A stretch of DNA of 19,980 bases from Pseudomonadota bacterium (GCA_023430315.1 JAEZAW010000205.1:1-19980), one strand, 5' to 3'. Shown: positions 7,288 to 14,250, numbered from the stretch's first letter. Translations and numbers: made by a program. The notes: a model not told the origin generated them from the sequence alone.

Positions 7288-8342
7288 GATCTGGCTCCGC
7301 TGCGGACCCAGCGAACGAGGTCGGTGACATGCTCCGGCGGAGTTTCAGGCACGATGCCGTGGCCGAGATTGAAGATGAAGGGCTTGCCGGCCATGAGCCC
7401 GAGGATGTCGGCGACCCGGGATTTGAGGGCATCGCCGCCGGCGACCAGCAGGAGCGGATCGAGGTTGCCTTGCACGACGACGTTCTCGCCGTCGAAGGCC
7501 TCACCCATCATGTAGGGCGGCGTGGACGTATCGCAACCTATGCCGTCGACCTCTGTCTCGGCAACGTACCAGAGGGCGGAACCCTGTGCGCCGCGTGGAA
7601 ACCCAATGACGGGGACGTCGGGATGGCGCTCGTGCATGGCCTCGACCATGCGTCGGGTCGGCTCGATGACCCATTTCTCGAACTGATCATCGGGGAGACT
7701 GCCGGCCCAGGTATCGAAAATCTGCAGTGTGTCGGCGCCGGCCTGCACCTGGCCGGACAGGTACTCGATCGAGGTCTCCACGAGCAGATCCATGAGCTTC
7801 TGGAAACCCGCGGGATCGCGATAGGCGAAGAGCCGCGCCGCGGCTTGGTCCTTCGAACCCCGTCCCTCGATCATGTACGTCGCGACCGTCCATGGTGCCC
7901 CGCAGAAACCGATCAATGCCGTCTCGTCCGGCAGGTCCTGGCGCAGGCGCTGAACCGTCTCGAAGACGCGCTCGAACTTGGGTCGAGTCGCCGTCGGTGA
8001 CAAGCGGGCGAAATCCTTGGCGGTGTGGAGCGGCTCGAGCAACGGCCCTTCACCCTCGGCAAAACGCACGGATTGGCCGAGCGCATCGGGAACGAGCAGG
8101 ATGTCGGCGAAGAGGATCGCCGCGTCGAAGCCATAGCGACGGATTGGCTGCAGCGTGACCTCGGCAGCAAGTGCCGGCGAATAGCAGAGGTCGAGAAATC
8201 CACCGGCCTTGGCACGCGTCTCGCGGTACTCCGGCAGATAGCGGCCAGCCTGCCGCATGAGCCAGATCGGCGGAGGATCGAGGGCCTCGCCGGCAAAGGG
8301 TTTCAGGAAGCGCCGGCGGTCTTTGGGGGAGGACTTGTCCAC
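7284..8342 (-). CDS. hemE: Uroporphyrinogen decarboxylase HemE
   Basis: HemE removes four acetate carboxyl groups from uroporphyrinogen III to give coproporphyrinogen III in the cytosol. The 352-residue product has the signature PPIWLMRQAGRYLPEYR (24-40), with the substrate-binding arginines Arg30 and Arg34, then Asp80 in LFADILLVPDALG as the central catalytic aspartate. The second signature GFCGAPWTVATYMIEGRGS follows at 145-163, and FNLGHGI near the C-terminus has the conserved His328. The start codon is GTG at 8342. No ATG exists between it and the in-frame TAA at 8361-8363, so the start is well bounded. It overlaps hemJ by three bases. A DnaA-box-like 9-mer covers the start codon. Confidence 0.96.
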   Translation of the reverse strand: MDKSSPKDRRRFLKPFAGEALDPPPIWLMRQAGRYLPEYRETRAKAGGFLDLCYSPALAAEVTLQPIRRYGFDAAILFADILLVPDALGQSVRFAEGEGPLLEPLHTAKDFARLSPTATRPKFERVFETVQRLRQDLPDETALIGFCGAPWTVATYMIEGRGSKDQAAARLFAYRDPAGFQKLMDLLVETSIEYLSGQVQAGADTLQIFDTWAGSLPDDQFEKWVIEPTRRMVEAMHERHPDVPVIGFPRGAQGSALWYVAETEVDGIGCDTSTPPYMMGEAFDGENVVVQGNLDPLLLVAGGDALKSRVADILGLMAGKPFIFNLGHGIVPETPPEHVTDLVRWVRSGARS

Positions 8343-8642
8343 GGATCGGGTCTCTGCCTCTTAACTTCTAAATAGAGAGTCTTTCAGGTTTCTCTTCTTC
8401 TTCTTACCGCTGTGGGTAGCGGGAATTGGTCGGCTGCCACAAGGGCCTCAACAGGTTCTTCTGGCCGCTGGCTTTCCAGCACGCACATCTGGTGGGTCCC
8501 CGATAGCGACACTACTAGCCGGGAAACGGCCTTTCGTGCCATGGGTTTGCGCGATGGGTTGCAGCGAGCGATACGAGGAATGGCCTGGGGAAGGCGGCTG
8601 GAAAAGGGCCGGACGACGCCATCTTCGGTCGCGGCAGTTGCA

Positions 8643-8680
8643 CAGGCGAGGTCGGCAGCCGATCCACATCGGCTCGCCTG
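8643..8680. repeat. Nested inverted repeat in the hemE-ppsR region
   Basis: CAGGCGAG at 8643-8650 pairs with CTCGCCTG at 8673-8680. Inside it CCGAT (8659-8663) pairs with ATCGG (8668-8672), leaving an eight-base bulge on the left. The hairpin contains the best DnaA-like 9-mer, CGATCCACA. No T-run follows, so it is not an ordinary terminator. Confidence 0.55.
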
Positions 8681-8699
8681 TTGATCGCCCTGTTGATCG
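8677..8699. repeat. Direct repeat CCTGTTGATCG x2
   Basis: The 11-mer CCTGTTGATCG occurs at 8677-8687 and again at 8689-8699, a period of 12 bases. Read on the other strand each copy contains CGATCAACA, close to a DnaA G-box. Tandem copies about 11-12 bases apart would place bound protein on the same face of the helix. Confidence 0.6.
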
Positions 8700-8770
8700 A
8701 TCGGGGGACGGTGTAGAGTGCCGGCGCTCGTCGCGGCGCCGCGCTGGATAAGTCGGAACTCTATCAACAA

Positions 8771-9622
8771 ATGGCCCACACCCAGCCGAGCTACTTCCAT
8801 TTGCATCTGATCTCGGATGCAACCGGTGAAACGCTCACGACGATCGCGAAGGCGGCGTCCGTGCAGTATGCGCAGGTCCGGCCCATCGAGCATGTGCATC
8901 CGCTCGTGCGCACGCAGCGCCAGCTGGAGCGCGTTCTTCAGGAGATCGAGTCGGCGCCGGGCATCGTGCTCTATACGGTTGTGAACGAAGCCCTGCAGAC
9001 TCAGCTCGAGCAGCGCTGCCGCGATCTGGCAGTGCCTTGCCTGCACGTGCTCGAGCCGATCATGAAGATCTTCGAGAGCTATCTCGGTGCGCCGAAGACG
9101 CCGATCGTCGCCGGCCAGCACGTTCTCGATGCCGACTACTTCCGGCGCATCGATGCGCTCAACTTCACCATGGCGCACGACGACGGGCGATTGCCCGACG
9201 ACCTCAACCAGGCCGATATCGTCATCCTCGGCGTCTCGCGCACGTCGAAGACGCCGACGAGCATCTATCTCGCCCAGCGCGGTTACAAGACGACGAACCT
9301 GCCGCTCGTACCGCGCATTGACATTGCACCAGCACTGCTCGAGCCGCACAAGGCCTTTGTCGTTGGGTTGGTCGCAAGTCCCGATCGCATCGCGGAGATC
9401 CGCCGCCACCGCGCTATGATGATGTCCGACCGCGATCTCGACGACTATGTGGATCGCACGCGCATTGCCGAGGAGATTGCCCACTCGCGGCGCCTTTGCG
9501 CCCGCCATGGCTGGCCAGTCATAGATGTGACGCGGCGCTCGATCGAGGAGACGGCCGCGACGATCATCAAGCTGATGCACGAGCGCGAGGAATCGCGCGA
9601 CGAGGAAACAACCGATGGCTGA
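8771..9622 (+). CDS. ppsR: Pyruvate, phosphate dikinase / PEP synthase regulatory protein (bifunctional kinase-pyrophosphorylase, DUF299)
   Basis: Members of this family switch pyruvate phosphate dikinase or PEP synthase off by ADP-dependent phosphorylation of a catalytic-site threonine and on by phosphate-dependent pyrophosphorolysis. The 283-residue sequence starts with FHLHLISDATGETL (9-22), the family hallmark. It has the nucleotide-binding P-loop GVSRTSKTPTSIYLA at 154-168 and a conserved C-terminal DVTRRSIEETAATI. In alphaproteobacteria the partner is usually pyruvate phosphate dikinase, but neither target gene is in the window. The ATG at 8771 gives the expected N-terminus although its ribosome-binding site is weak. 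Its last eight bases overlap maf, so it heads the ppsR-maf-aroE-coaE-dnaQ cluster. Confidence 0.94.
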   Translation: MAHTQPSYFHLHLISDATGETLTTIAKAASVQYAQVRPIEHVHPLVRTQRQLERVLQEIESAPGIVLYTVVNEALQTQLEQRCRDLAVPCLHVLEPIMKIFESYLGAPKTPIVAGQHVLDADYFRRIDALNFTMAHDDGRLPDDLNQADIVILGVSRTSKTPTSIYLAQRGYKTTNLPLVPRIDIAPALLEPHKAFVVGLVASPDRIAEIRRHRAMMMSDRDLDDYVDRTRIAEEIAHSRRLCARHGWPVIDVTRRSIEETAATIIKLMHEREESRDEETTDG

Positions 9623-10280
9623 GCGGTTGCGCGTCGTACTGGCTTCTCAGAGCCGCTCCCGCCGCGCCATGCTTGAGCAGGCGGGCCTTGCCTTCGATGT
9701 CATGCCCTCGACGATCGACGAGGCCGCCATGCGGGCGAGCTTCGAGCCGGAGCGCGCGCTCGACGAAGAATACCCCATCGAGGTCGCGGAGATGCTGGCG
9801 GCGGCCAAGGCGGTCGATGTGAGTGTTCGGCTGCCGGATGCGCTGGTGATCGGCTGCGACCAGGTGCTGGCGTTGGCGACGGAACGCCGCATGGAGTTCG
9901 GGGGCAAGCCCTGGAGTGCGGCGAGCTACGAAATTCTCGAGAAACCGGAAGATTTGGCTGGCGCCCGCGCGCACTTGTCGCGTTTGCGCGGGCGCGCCCA
10001 TCAGCTTCATGCCTCGGTCGCGCTGGCCCAAGGCGGCGAGGTGCAGTGGACTTTCACCGACAGCGCCGAGCTCAGCATGCGCGATTTCTCGGATGATTTC
10101 CTGAGCCAGTATCTAGCGCGCGTGGGAACGCGCGTATGTGAGTCGGTCGGTGCCTATCAGCTCGAAGGCCTCGGTGTTCAGCTCTTCGAGGAAATCTCCG
10201 GCGACTATTTCACCATACTGGGCATGCCGCTGCTGCCCCTGCTCGAGGAGCTGCGCGAGCGCGGAGTGTTGTCGACGTGA
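9615..10280 (+). CDS. maf: Maf family nucleoside triphosphate pyrophosphatase
   Basis: Maf proteins hydrolyse non-canonical or regulatory NTPs to the monophosphate and pyrophosphate. The 221-residue product has the N-terminal LASQSRSRRAML (9-20; canonical S-x-S-x-R-R), PSTIDE (31-36), IGCDQVLAL (79-87) with the catalytic-region aspartate, and SVGAYQLEGLG followed by SGDYFTILGMPL, all in family order. It is slightly longer than usual (about 195-210) because of roughly 12 extra residues between the CDQ motif and the KP-x-D motif (about 88-112, ending EKPED). The substrate subgroup (dTTP/UTP or m7GTP type) is uncertain. The ATG at 9615 overlaps the ppsR end, and the TGA overlaps the aroE GTG. 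Confidence 0.93.
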   Translation: MAERLRVVLASQSRSRRAMLEQAGLAFDVMPSTIDEAAMRASFEPERALDEEYPIEVAEMLAAAKAVDVSVRLPDALVIGCDQVLALATERRMEFGGKPWSAASYEILEKPEDLAGARAHLSRLRGRAHQLHASVALAQGGEVQWTFTDSAELSMRDFSDDFLSQYLARVGTRVCESVGAYQLEGLGVQLFEEISGDYFTILGMPLLPLLEELRERGVLST

Positions 10281-11131
10281 CGGCTGATCTCAAGCAGGAC
10301 GTGAAAAAGGCGTGCGTGATCGGTTGGCCGATCCAGCAGTCGCGCTCGCCGCTCATCCACGGCCACTGGCTGAAGAAATACGGCATTGCCGGAAGCTACG
10401 ACCGGGTGGCAGTGCCGCCGGGCGAAGCTGCTGCCTTCGTGCGGTCACTCGAATCGCGTGGTCTCGAAGGCTGTAATGTCACGGCGCCTCACAAACAGGC
10501 TGTTTTCGACGCTGCGGACTGGCGAGATCCTTCCGCGGTGGCCGTCGGTGCCGCAAACACGGTATGGCGCGATGGTGCCAAGGTGTGCGTCGCCAATACC
10601 GACACGTACGGCTTCATGACCCATCTCGGCCAATCAGCACCCGGCTGGGACAAGGAGGATGCGCCCGTTGCCATCTTCGGCGCCGGCGGCGCGGCGCGGG
10701 CGGTCGTGTACGGTTTTCTCGACGCTGGCATTGCAAAAGTCCGGCTCATCAATAGAACGGCGGCCCGTGCTGAAGAACTCGTCGCGCATTTCGGATCGCG
10801 CGTCGAGAGCTGGGCATGGACGGATCATGCGCGGGCCGTTGCGGATGCCGGCGTGATCGTCAACACGACGACGCTCGGCATGGCTGGCAATGCGCCACTC
10901 GATCTCGACCTGGCTGCGCTCGATCGAAACGCGATCGTGGCCGATATCGTTTACGTGCCGCTGGAGACGCCACTGCTTGCAGCGGCGCGGGCACGTGGAC
11001 ATCGCACCGTGGATGGTCTCGGCATGTTGCTGCATCAGGCCGTGCCGGGCTTCGCGCGCTGGTTCGGCGTCCAGCCGGAGGTAACGCCGGAGCTGCGCGA
11101 CATCCTCGTTGCCGACATAGAGAGGAAATGA
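10277..11131 (+). CDS. aroE: Shikimate dehydrogenase AroE
   Basis: AroE reduces 3-dehydroshikimate to shikimate with NADPH in aromatic amino-acid synthesis. The 284-residue product shows the shikimate-binding SRSPLIHGHWL (22-32), the catalytic lysine and its motif NVTAPHK (67-73, Lys73), AANTV (92-96) and NTDTYGF (107-113, Asp109). The NADP-binding glycine loop is GAGGAAR at 135-141 with NR-T at 159-161. The C-terminal DGLGMLLHQA is also standard. The start is GTG at 10277, overlapping the maf stop as GTGA, which suggests translational coupling. The stop overlaps the first possible start of coaE. Confidence 0.96.
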   Translation: MTADLKQDVKKACVIGWPIQQSRSPLIHGHWLKKYGIAGSYDRVAVPPGEAAAFVRSLESRGLEGCNVTAPHKQAVFDAADWRDPSAVAVGAANTVWRDGAKVCVANTDTYGFMTHLGQSAPGWDKEDAPVAIFGAGGAARAVVYGFLDAGIAKVRLINRTAARAEELVAHFGSRVESWAWTDHARAVADAGVIVNTTTLGMAGNAPLDLDLAALDRNAIVADIVYVPLETPLLAAARARGHRTVDGLGMLLHQAVPGFARWFGVQPEVTPELRDILVADIERK

Positions 11132-11754
11132 TGCTGATCATCGGCCTGACCGGCTCGATCGGAATGGGTAAATCGACGGCTGCGGCACGCATCCGGGCCC
11201 TCGGCGTTCCGGTGTGCGATGCCGACTCCATTGTGCACAAGCTCTATAGAACCGGTGGAGCAGCGGTAGGTCCGATCGAAGCTGCCTTTCCCGGTACGGC
11301 GGCCGAGGACGGCTGCATCGACCGCCAGAAGCTGGCGGCGGCGCTTCTAGCCGATCCGGGCGCTTATACGAAGCTCGAGGCCATCGTTCATCCTCTCGTG
11401 CTCGAGACCGAGCGCGAATTCATTCATACGAAGGCAGGCAAGGGTGCCGAGAAGGTCGTCCTGGAGATTCCGCTGCTGTTCGAGACCGGTGGCGAGAAAC
11501 GCGTCGATGTGACGATCGTCGTCAGCGCGCCGGCCGACGTTCAGCGCAGTCGCGTTCTAGAGCGGGCCGGCATGACGGCCGAGAAGTACGACCAGATCCT
11601 GTCGCGGCAAATGCCGGACGAAGAGAAGCGCCGCCGTGCAGACTTCGTTGTGGATACGTCGCGCAGCATTCCCGAGACAGAAGCGCAGATCGATCGAATC
11701 ATGTCCCAGTTGAGTGGGCGAGCGGGCACGGCGTTCGCCAAATATTGGGCATGA
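11131..11754 (+). CDS. coaE: Dephospho-CoA kinase CoaE
   Basis: CoaE phosphorylates the 3' hydroxyl of dephospho-CoA, the last step of CoA synthesis. The 207-residue product begins with the P-loop GLTGSIGMGKST (5-16). It continues with VPVCDADSIVHKLY (the DAD motif), LEAIVHPLV and the lid-side EIPLLFETG, all typical. Two adjacent in-frame ATGs occur at 11128 and 11131. I prefer 11131 because AGAGGA ends at 11126, leaving too little room for the first. The frame stays open far upstream inside aroE, but that part is not CoaE. dnaQ follows 27 bases later. Confidence 0.95.
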   Translation: MLIIGLTGSIGMGKSTAAARIRALGVPVCDADSIVHKLYRTGGAAVGPIEAAFPGTAAEDGCIDRQKLAAALLADPGAYTKLEAIVHPLVLETEREFIHTKAGKGAEKVVLEIPLLFETGGEKRVDVTIVVSAPADVQRSRVLERAGMTAEKYDQILSRQMPDEEKRRRADFVVDTSRSIPETEAQIDRIMSQLSGRAGTAFAKYWA

Positions 11755-11781
11755 TGCCCAAGCTCAAGGGGAAGGCGGTTC

Positions 11782-12498
11782 ATGCTACGCGAGGTCGTTC
11801 TCGACACCGAGACCACGGGCCTCGATGCCCGCAAAGGTGACCGCATCATCGAAATCGGATGCATCGAGCTGATCAATCGCATTCCGACCGAGAAAACCTT
11901 CCACCACTACATCCATCCCGAGGATCGCGACGTCCATCCCGACGCCCAAGCGATCCATGGCATCTCCATGGATATGCTTCGCGACAAGCCGAAGTTTCAT
12001 GAGATTGCGACCGAGTTCGTCGAGTTCATCGGCGACGCGCCCCTCATCATCCACAACGCCGCCTTCGACATCGGCTTCATCAATTCGGAGCTGCAGCGCC
12101 TGCGCCATCCCGCGATCCTCATGGAGCGCGTTGTCGATACGCTGGCCTTAGCGAAGCGCAAATATCCAGGTGGGCCGAACAGCCTCGACGCGCTGTGCAA
12201 ACGCTATCAGATCGACAACTCCAAGCGCACGTTTCACGGTGCGCTGCTCGACTCCTGGCTGCTCGCCGAAGTCTATCTCGAACTGCTCGGCGAGCGGCAA
12301 GCCACGCTCGGCCTTGCACAAGCGGTGACCCGTCAGCGCTCGACCGGCACGGCGGCGGCATCGGCCATCCGCGTGCGCCCACGGCCACTCGTTGCTCGAT
12401 TGAACGAGGCTGATATCGCTGCGCACCGCACGTTCGTAGAGACGCTCGGGCCTGAGGCTCTCTGGATCAAGATCGAGCGGCCGGAAGCCGCCGAGTAA
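11782..12498 (+). CDS. dnaQ: DNA polymerase III epsilon subunit (3'-5' proofreading exonuclease) DnaQ
   Basis: DnaQ is the proofreading exonuclease of the replicase core. The 238-residue product has all three exonuclease motifs: ExoI DTETTG (8-13, Asp8 and Glu10), ExoII HNAAFD (91-96, Asp96) and ExoIII-epsilon FHGALLD (151-157, His152 and Asp157). Directly after the domain, QATLGL (173-178) sits where E. coli epsilon has its beta-clamp-binding QTSMAF, so it is a plausible clamp motif. The C-terminal tail should contact the polymerase alpha subunit. The ATG follows GGGGAAGG at 11769-11776. The gene ends three bases before secB, which runs the other way. Confidence 0.96.
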   Translation: MLREVVLDTETTGLDARKGDRIIEIGCIELINRIPTEKTFHHYIHPEDRDVHPDAQAIHGISMDMLRDKPKFHEIATEFVEFIGDAPLIIHNAAFDIGFINSELQRLRHPAILMERVVDTLALAKRKYPGGPNSLDALCKRYQIDNSKRTFHGALLDSWLLAEVYLELLGERQATLGLAQAVTRQRSTGTAAASAIRVRPRPLVARLNEADIAAHRTFVETLGPEALWIKIERPEAAE

Positions 12499-12501
12499 GG
12501 C

Positions 12502-13026
12502 TCAGGATAGAGCGGTTGATGTTCCGCCGGTCTGTGGCGGCATGCCCAGCTGCTTCTTGCGCAGGTATAGGGCGCCGAAATCCACGGGATCGAGCAGCAG
12601 CGGCGGGAAGCCGCCTTCGCGCGTCATGTCGGCGACGATCCGGCGCAGGAATGGAAAAAGCAACGACGGGCAGTTGACGAAGAGCATGGGCTCAAGGGCC
12701 TGCGGCGGTGCGTTCTCGATCTGGAAAGCGCCGGCGTAGACGATCTCGAACTCGTAGATCACCATTTCCTTGGCTTTGGCGCGGGCCTGGAACTCGATGG
12801 CCGCCTCGTAGAGATTGGGGCCGAGATTGGATACGCCGACATTGATCTCGACATCGAGGTTCGGACTCTCGGGAGGGCTCGTTATGAGCTTGCCGATGTT
12901 GGGATTCTCGAAGGAGAGATCCTTGATGTACTGGCCGGCGATGCGGACTTGTACTTGCTGCGGCTGAGTTGGGGCGGAGGGTGCGGCGGGGCCGTTGCCG
13001 GGGATTGGAGTCGGGTTCTTCGGCAT
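12502..13026 (-). CDS. secB: Protein-export chaperone SecB
   Basis: SecB is a tetrameric cytosolic chaperone that keeps exported proteins unfolded and hands them to SecA. The 174-residue sequence has the conserved QYIKDLSFENP (32-42) and the long motif beginning CPSLLFPFLRRIVADMTREG at 119, followed by GFPPLLLDPVDF (139-150). The first 25 residues are a Pro/Gln/Ala-rich, probably disordered extension, making it longer than the 155 residues of E. coli SecB. The ATG at 13026 has GAGGTG about 12 bases upstream. It converges with dnaQ and diverges from lolA; the intergenic regulatory space with lolA is 204 bases. Confidence 0.95.
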   Translation of the reverse strand: MPKNPTPIPGNGPAAPSAPTQPQQVQVRIAGQYIKDLSFENPNIGKLITSPPESPNLDVEINVGVSNLGPNLYEAAIEFQARAKAKEMVIYEFEIVYAGAFQIENAPPQALEPMLFVNCPSLLFPFLRRIVADMTREGGFPPLLLDPVDFGALYLRKKQLGMPPQTGGTSTALS

Positions 13027-13070
13027 GGTGATGCAGCACCTCTACGGTGGACGTGGACGAGCGAAGATGT

Positions 13071-13087
13071 CATGTGGTCAGCACATG
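13071..13087. promoter_or_regulatory. Operator-like palindrome between secB and lolA
   Basis: CATGTG (13071-13076), a five-base spacer and CACATG (13082-13087) form a perfect 6+5+6 inverted repeat in the secB-lolA divergent region. A second one, CCCAA-TC-TTGGG, lies at 13154-13165. Either could be a regulator site; I do not recognise the protein. Confidence 0.3.
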
Positions 13088-13230
13088 TGGCGGGTAGCAC
13101 GCGCGGCGGCGGGTCGCAATCCTCCGGGAACGCGACGGGCGCCCCGATCTCGTCCCAATCTTGGGAGAATGGGTTGCTCAACTGGATTCGTTGTGAGGCG
13201 GATGGCATGAATTCGCTGAGGGGGCTTCGT

Positions 13231-13965
13231 ATGCGTACACGCCTGGACGTAAGGCAAATTGGCGCGACGATCCTGTGCGCGGCCATGGCCGTCATGTGGG
13301 TTGCGGGGTGGCCGTCGGTCGCGACCGCGCAAAATCCGGGGAAGCCGGCTGCCAGCAGTCCACTCGGCAATCCGTTGTGGAGCACCGACGTCAAACCGGA
13401 ATCGACGATCGCCGGTATCGCGCTGGAGCCGCAGCAGATCGCGACCGTCGGCAAGGTGAGCCAGTACTTCAATACGCTCGAGAACCTGCGCGGCAATTTC
13501 GTGCAGACGACGGCCGACAACAAGCGGATGCGCGGCACGTTCTACGTCAAGCGCCCGGGGCGGCTGAGGTTCGAGTACAATCGTCCGAGCCGTCAGCTCA
13601 TTGTTTCTGACGGCAAGATGCTGGCGATCCAGGATCTCGAAGTTCACACCGACGACCGGATCGCACTCGATCAGACGCCTTTCCGGCTGCTTCTGCGCAA
13701 GGACGTCGATCTGCTCCGCGATGCGAGCATCGTCGAAGTGCAGGAGGCTGATGATCTCATCATCCTCGCTCTCCAGGACAAGAGTCCGGATGCGCCTGGT
13801 CAGATTCGGCTCTTTATGACCAAAACACCGGAGCTCGAGCTTCGGGAATGGGTGACGACGGACGCCCAAGGTGGCGATACGCGTGTGGAGGTCGCCAATC
13901 TCGCGCGACCTCAGGATCTCGATTTGGAGCTCTTCCGCGTTATCAGCCCTACGCTCAGAAAGTAG
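13231..13965 (+). CDS. lolA: Outer-membrane lipoprotein carrier protein LolA
   Basis: LolA shuttles lipoproteins across the periplasm from the LolCDE complex to the outer membrane. The 244-residue precursor has a signal peptide (basic start, hydrophobic stretch about 10-27, likely cleavage after ATA at 33). The LolA-type fold follows: NLRGNFVQTTADNKRMRGTF (86-105), then RPGRLRFEY and LIVSDGKMLAIQD. The ATG at 13231 has a GAGGGGG ribosome-binding site at 13218-13224 with a six-base spacer, better than the in-frame ATG at 13207. The frame stays open further upstream but that part is intergenic in character. In many Rhizobiales lolA sits next to ftsK; here it is beside secB. Confidence 0.9.
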   Translation: MRTRLDVRQIGATILCAAMAVMWVAGWPSVATAQNPGKPAASSPLGNPLWSTDVKPESTIAGIALEPQQIATVGKVSQYFNTLENLRGNFVQTTADNKRMRGTFYVKRPGRLRFEYNRPSRQLIVSDGKMLAIQDLEVHTDDRIALDQTPFRLLLRKDVDLLRDASIVEVQEADDLIILALQDKSPDAPGQIRLFMTKTPELELREWVTTDAQGGDTRVEVANLARPQDLDLELFRVISPTLRK

Positions 13966-13974
13966 AGCTGGATC

Positions 13975-13989
13975 AACCGATTGACGGTT
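13975..13989 (+). terminator. Weak hairpin just after lolA
   Basis: AACCG (13975-13979) and CGGTT (13985-13989) flank a five-base loop ten bases after the lolA stop, with AGCT repeats just outside. There is no T-run after it, so any termination role is uncertain. Confidence 0.25.
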
Positions 13990-14070
13990 AGCTTCTGCGC
14001 CTGCGCGAATCAGTCCGCGGGTGCTCTGAAACAATCAGTAAAAGAATCGTGAGTCGTCGCTGGGCGGACC

Positions 14071-14098
14071 TTGATTTTCGGCCACAGGCAACTAAATT
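14071..14098 (+). promoter_or_regulatory. Candidate promoter of the small RNA
   Basis: TTGATT (14071-14076) and TAAATT (14093-14098) are spaced by 16 bases, each matching four of six consensus positions. They sit immediately upstream of the structured segment that ends in a terminator. Expected start is near 14105. Confidence 0.45.
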
Positions 14099-14104
14099 CG
14101 TCTA

Positions 14105-14250
14105 TAGAGCGGTGGATGTCACATACTCGGCAGTGCCCCCCGTCTAGCCGAAGACATCAATCCGCTGCACCGGCTTCCCTCCCGGTGCGAAGCGCCGAAA
14201 AGCGCTCCAGCGCCCAACCTCTCCCCCCGGGGTTGGGCGCTTTTCTATTT
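14105..14250 (+). ncRNA. Candidate structured small RNA with C-rich hairpin loops
   Basis: About 145 nt form a chain of hairpins between a promoter-like sequence and an intrinsic terminator. Hairpin 1 is a stem in three blocks: GCGG/CCGC (14109-14112 with 14162-14165), GATGTC/GACATC (14115-14120 with 14153-14158) and TCGGC/GCCGA (14127-14131 with 14147-14151). Its 15-base loop contains six C. Hairpin 2 is GCACCGG/CCGGTGC (14167-14173 with 14182-14188), loop CTTCCCTC. Hairpin 3 is AGCGC/GCGCT (14191-14195 with 14202-14206), loop CGAAAA. Hairpin 4 is the terminator, loop TCTCCCCCCGG. CUUCCCUC and UCUCCCCCC loops could pair with Shine-Dalgarno sequences, as described for rhizobial trans-acting sRNAs with CCUCC-type loops. 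I cannot assign it to a named family. It is not SRP RNA, tmRNA or RNase P, as none of their core motifs is present. Confidence 0.65.
14210..14250 (+). terminator. Intrinsic terminator of the small RNA (or read-through from lolA)
   Basis: GCGCCCAACC (14210-14219) pairs perfectly with GGTTGGGCGC (14231-14240) over ten base pairs, and TTTTCTATTT follows directly. This is the clearest rho-independent terminator in the window and it is oriented for plus-strand transcription. Confidence 0.85.

Larger units (their letters stand above)
8335..8775. other. Candidate chromosomal replication origin (oriC) in the hemE-ppsR intergenic region
   Basis: The 428 bases between hemE (8342) and ppsR (8771) contain no convincing gene. 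The Caulobacter chromosomal origin lies between hemE and RP001, which I believe is the ppsR-type gene, and the Sinorhizobium meliloti chromosomal origin is also next to hemE. Sequence support is as follows. There is an AT-rich tract at 8361-8407 (14 G/C in 47 bases by hand count) with a GANTC site at 8377-8381 and one TTAA half-site. Several 9-mers resemble the DnaA box TTATCCACA or the G-box TGATCCACA: TTGTCCACG (8335-8343), CTACCCACA on the minus strand (8411-8419), CGATCCACA (8660-8668), CGATCAACA twice on the minus strand (8679-8687, 8691-8699), TTATCCAGC on the minus strand (8743-8751) and CTATCAACA (8761-8769). Each differs from one of these by one to three bases. Genes on both sides are transcribed away from it. 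Confidence 0.6.

Noticed and set aside
8412..8684. Open frame of 90 codons upstream of ppsR
   Set aside because: No ribosome-binding site, no family resemblance and it crosses the nested inverted repeat in the putative origin.
8384..9580. Open frame of 398 codons on the minus strand across ppsR
   Set aside because: It is the antisense shadow of ppsR; ppsR has clear family motifs and the minus frame has no recognisable domain.
14105..14250. 6S RNA as identity of the small RNA
   Set aside because: 6S RNA is one long hairpin with paired ends and a central bubble; here the 5' end pairs locally and the 3' end forms its own terminator.
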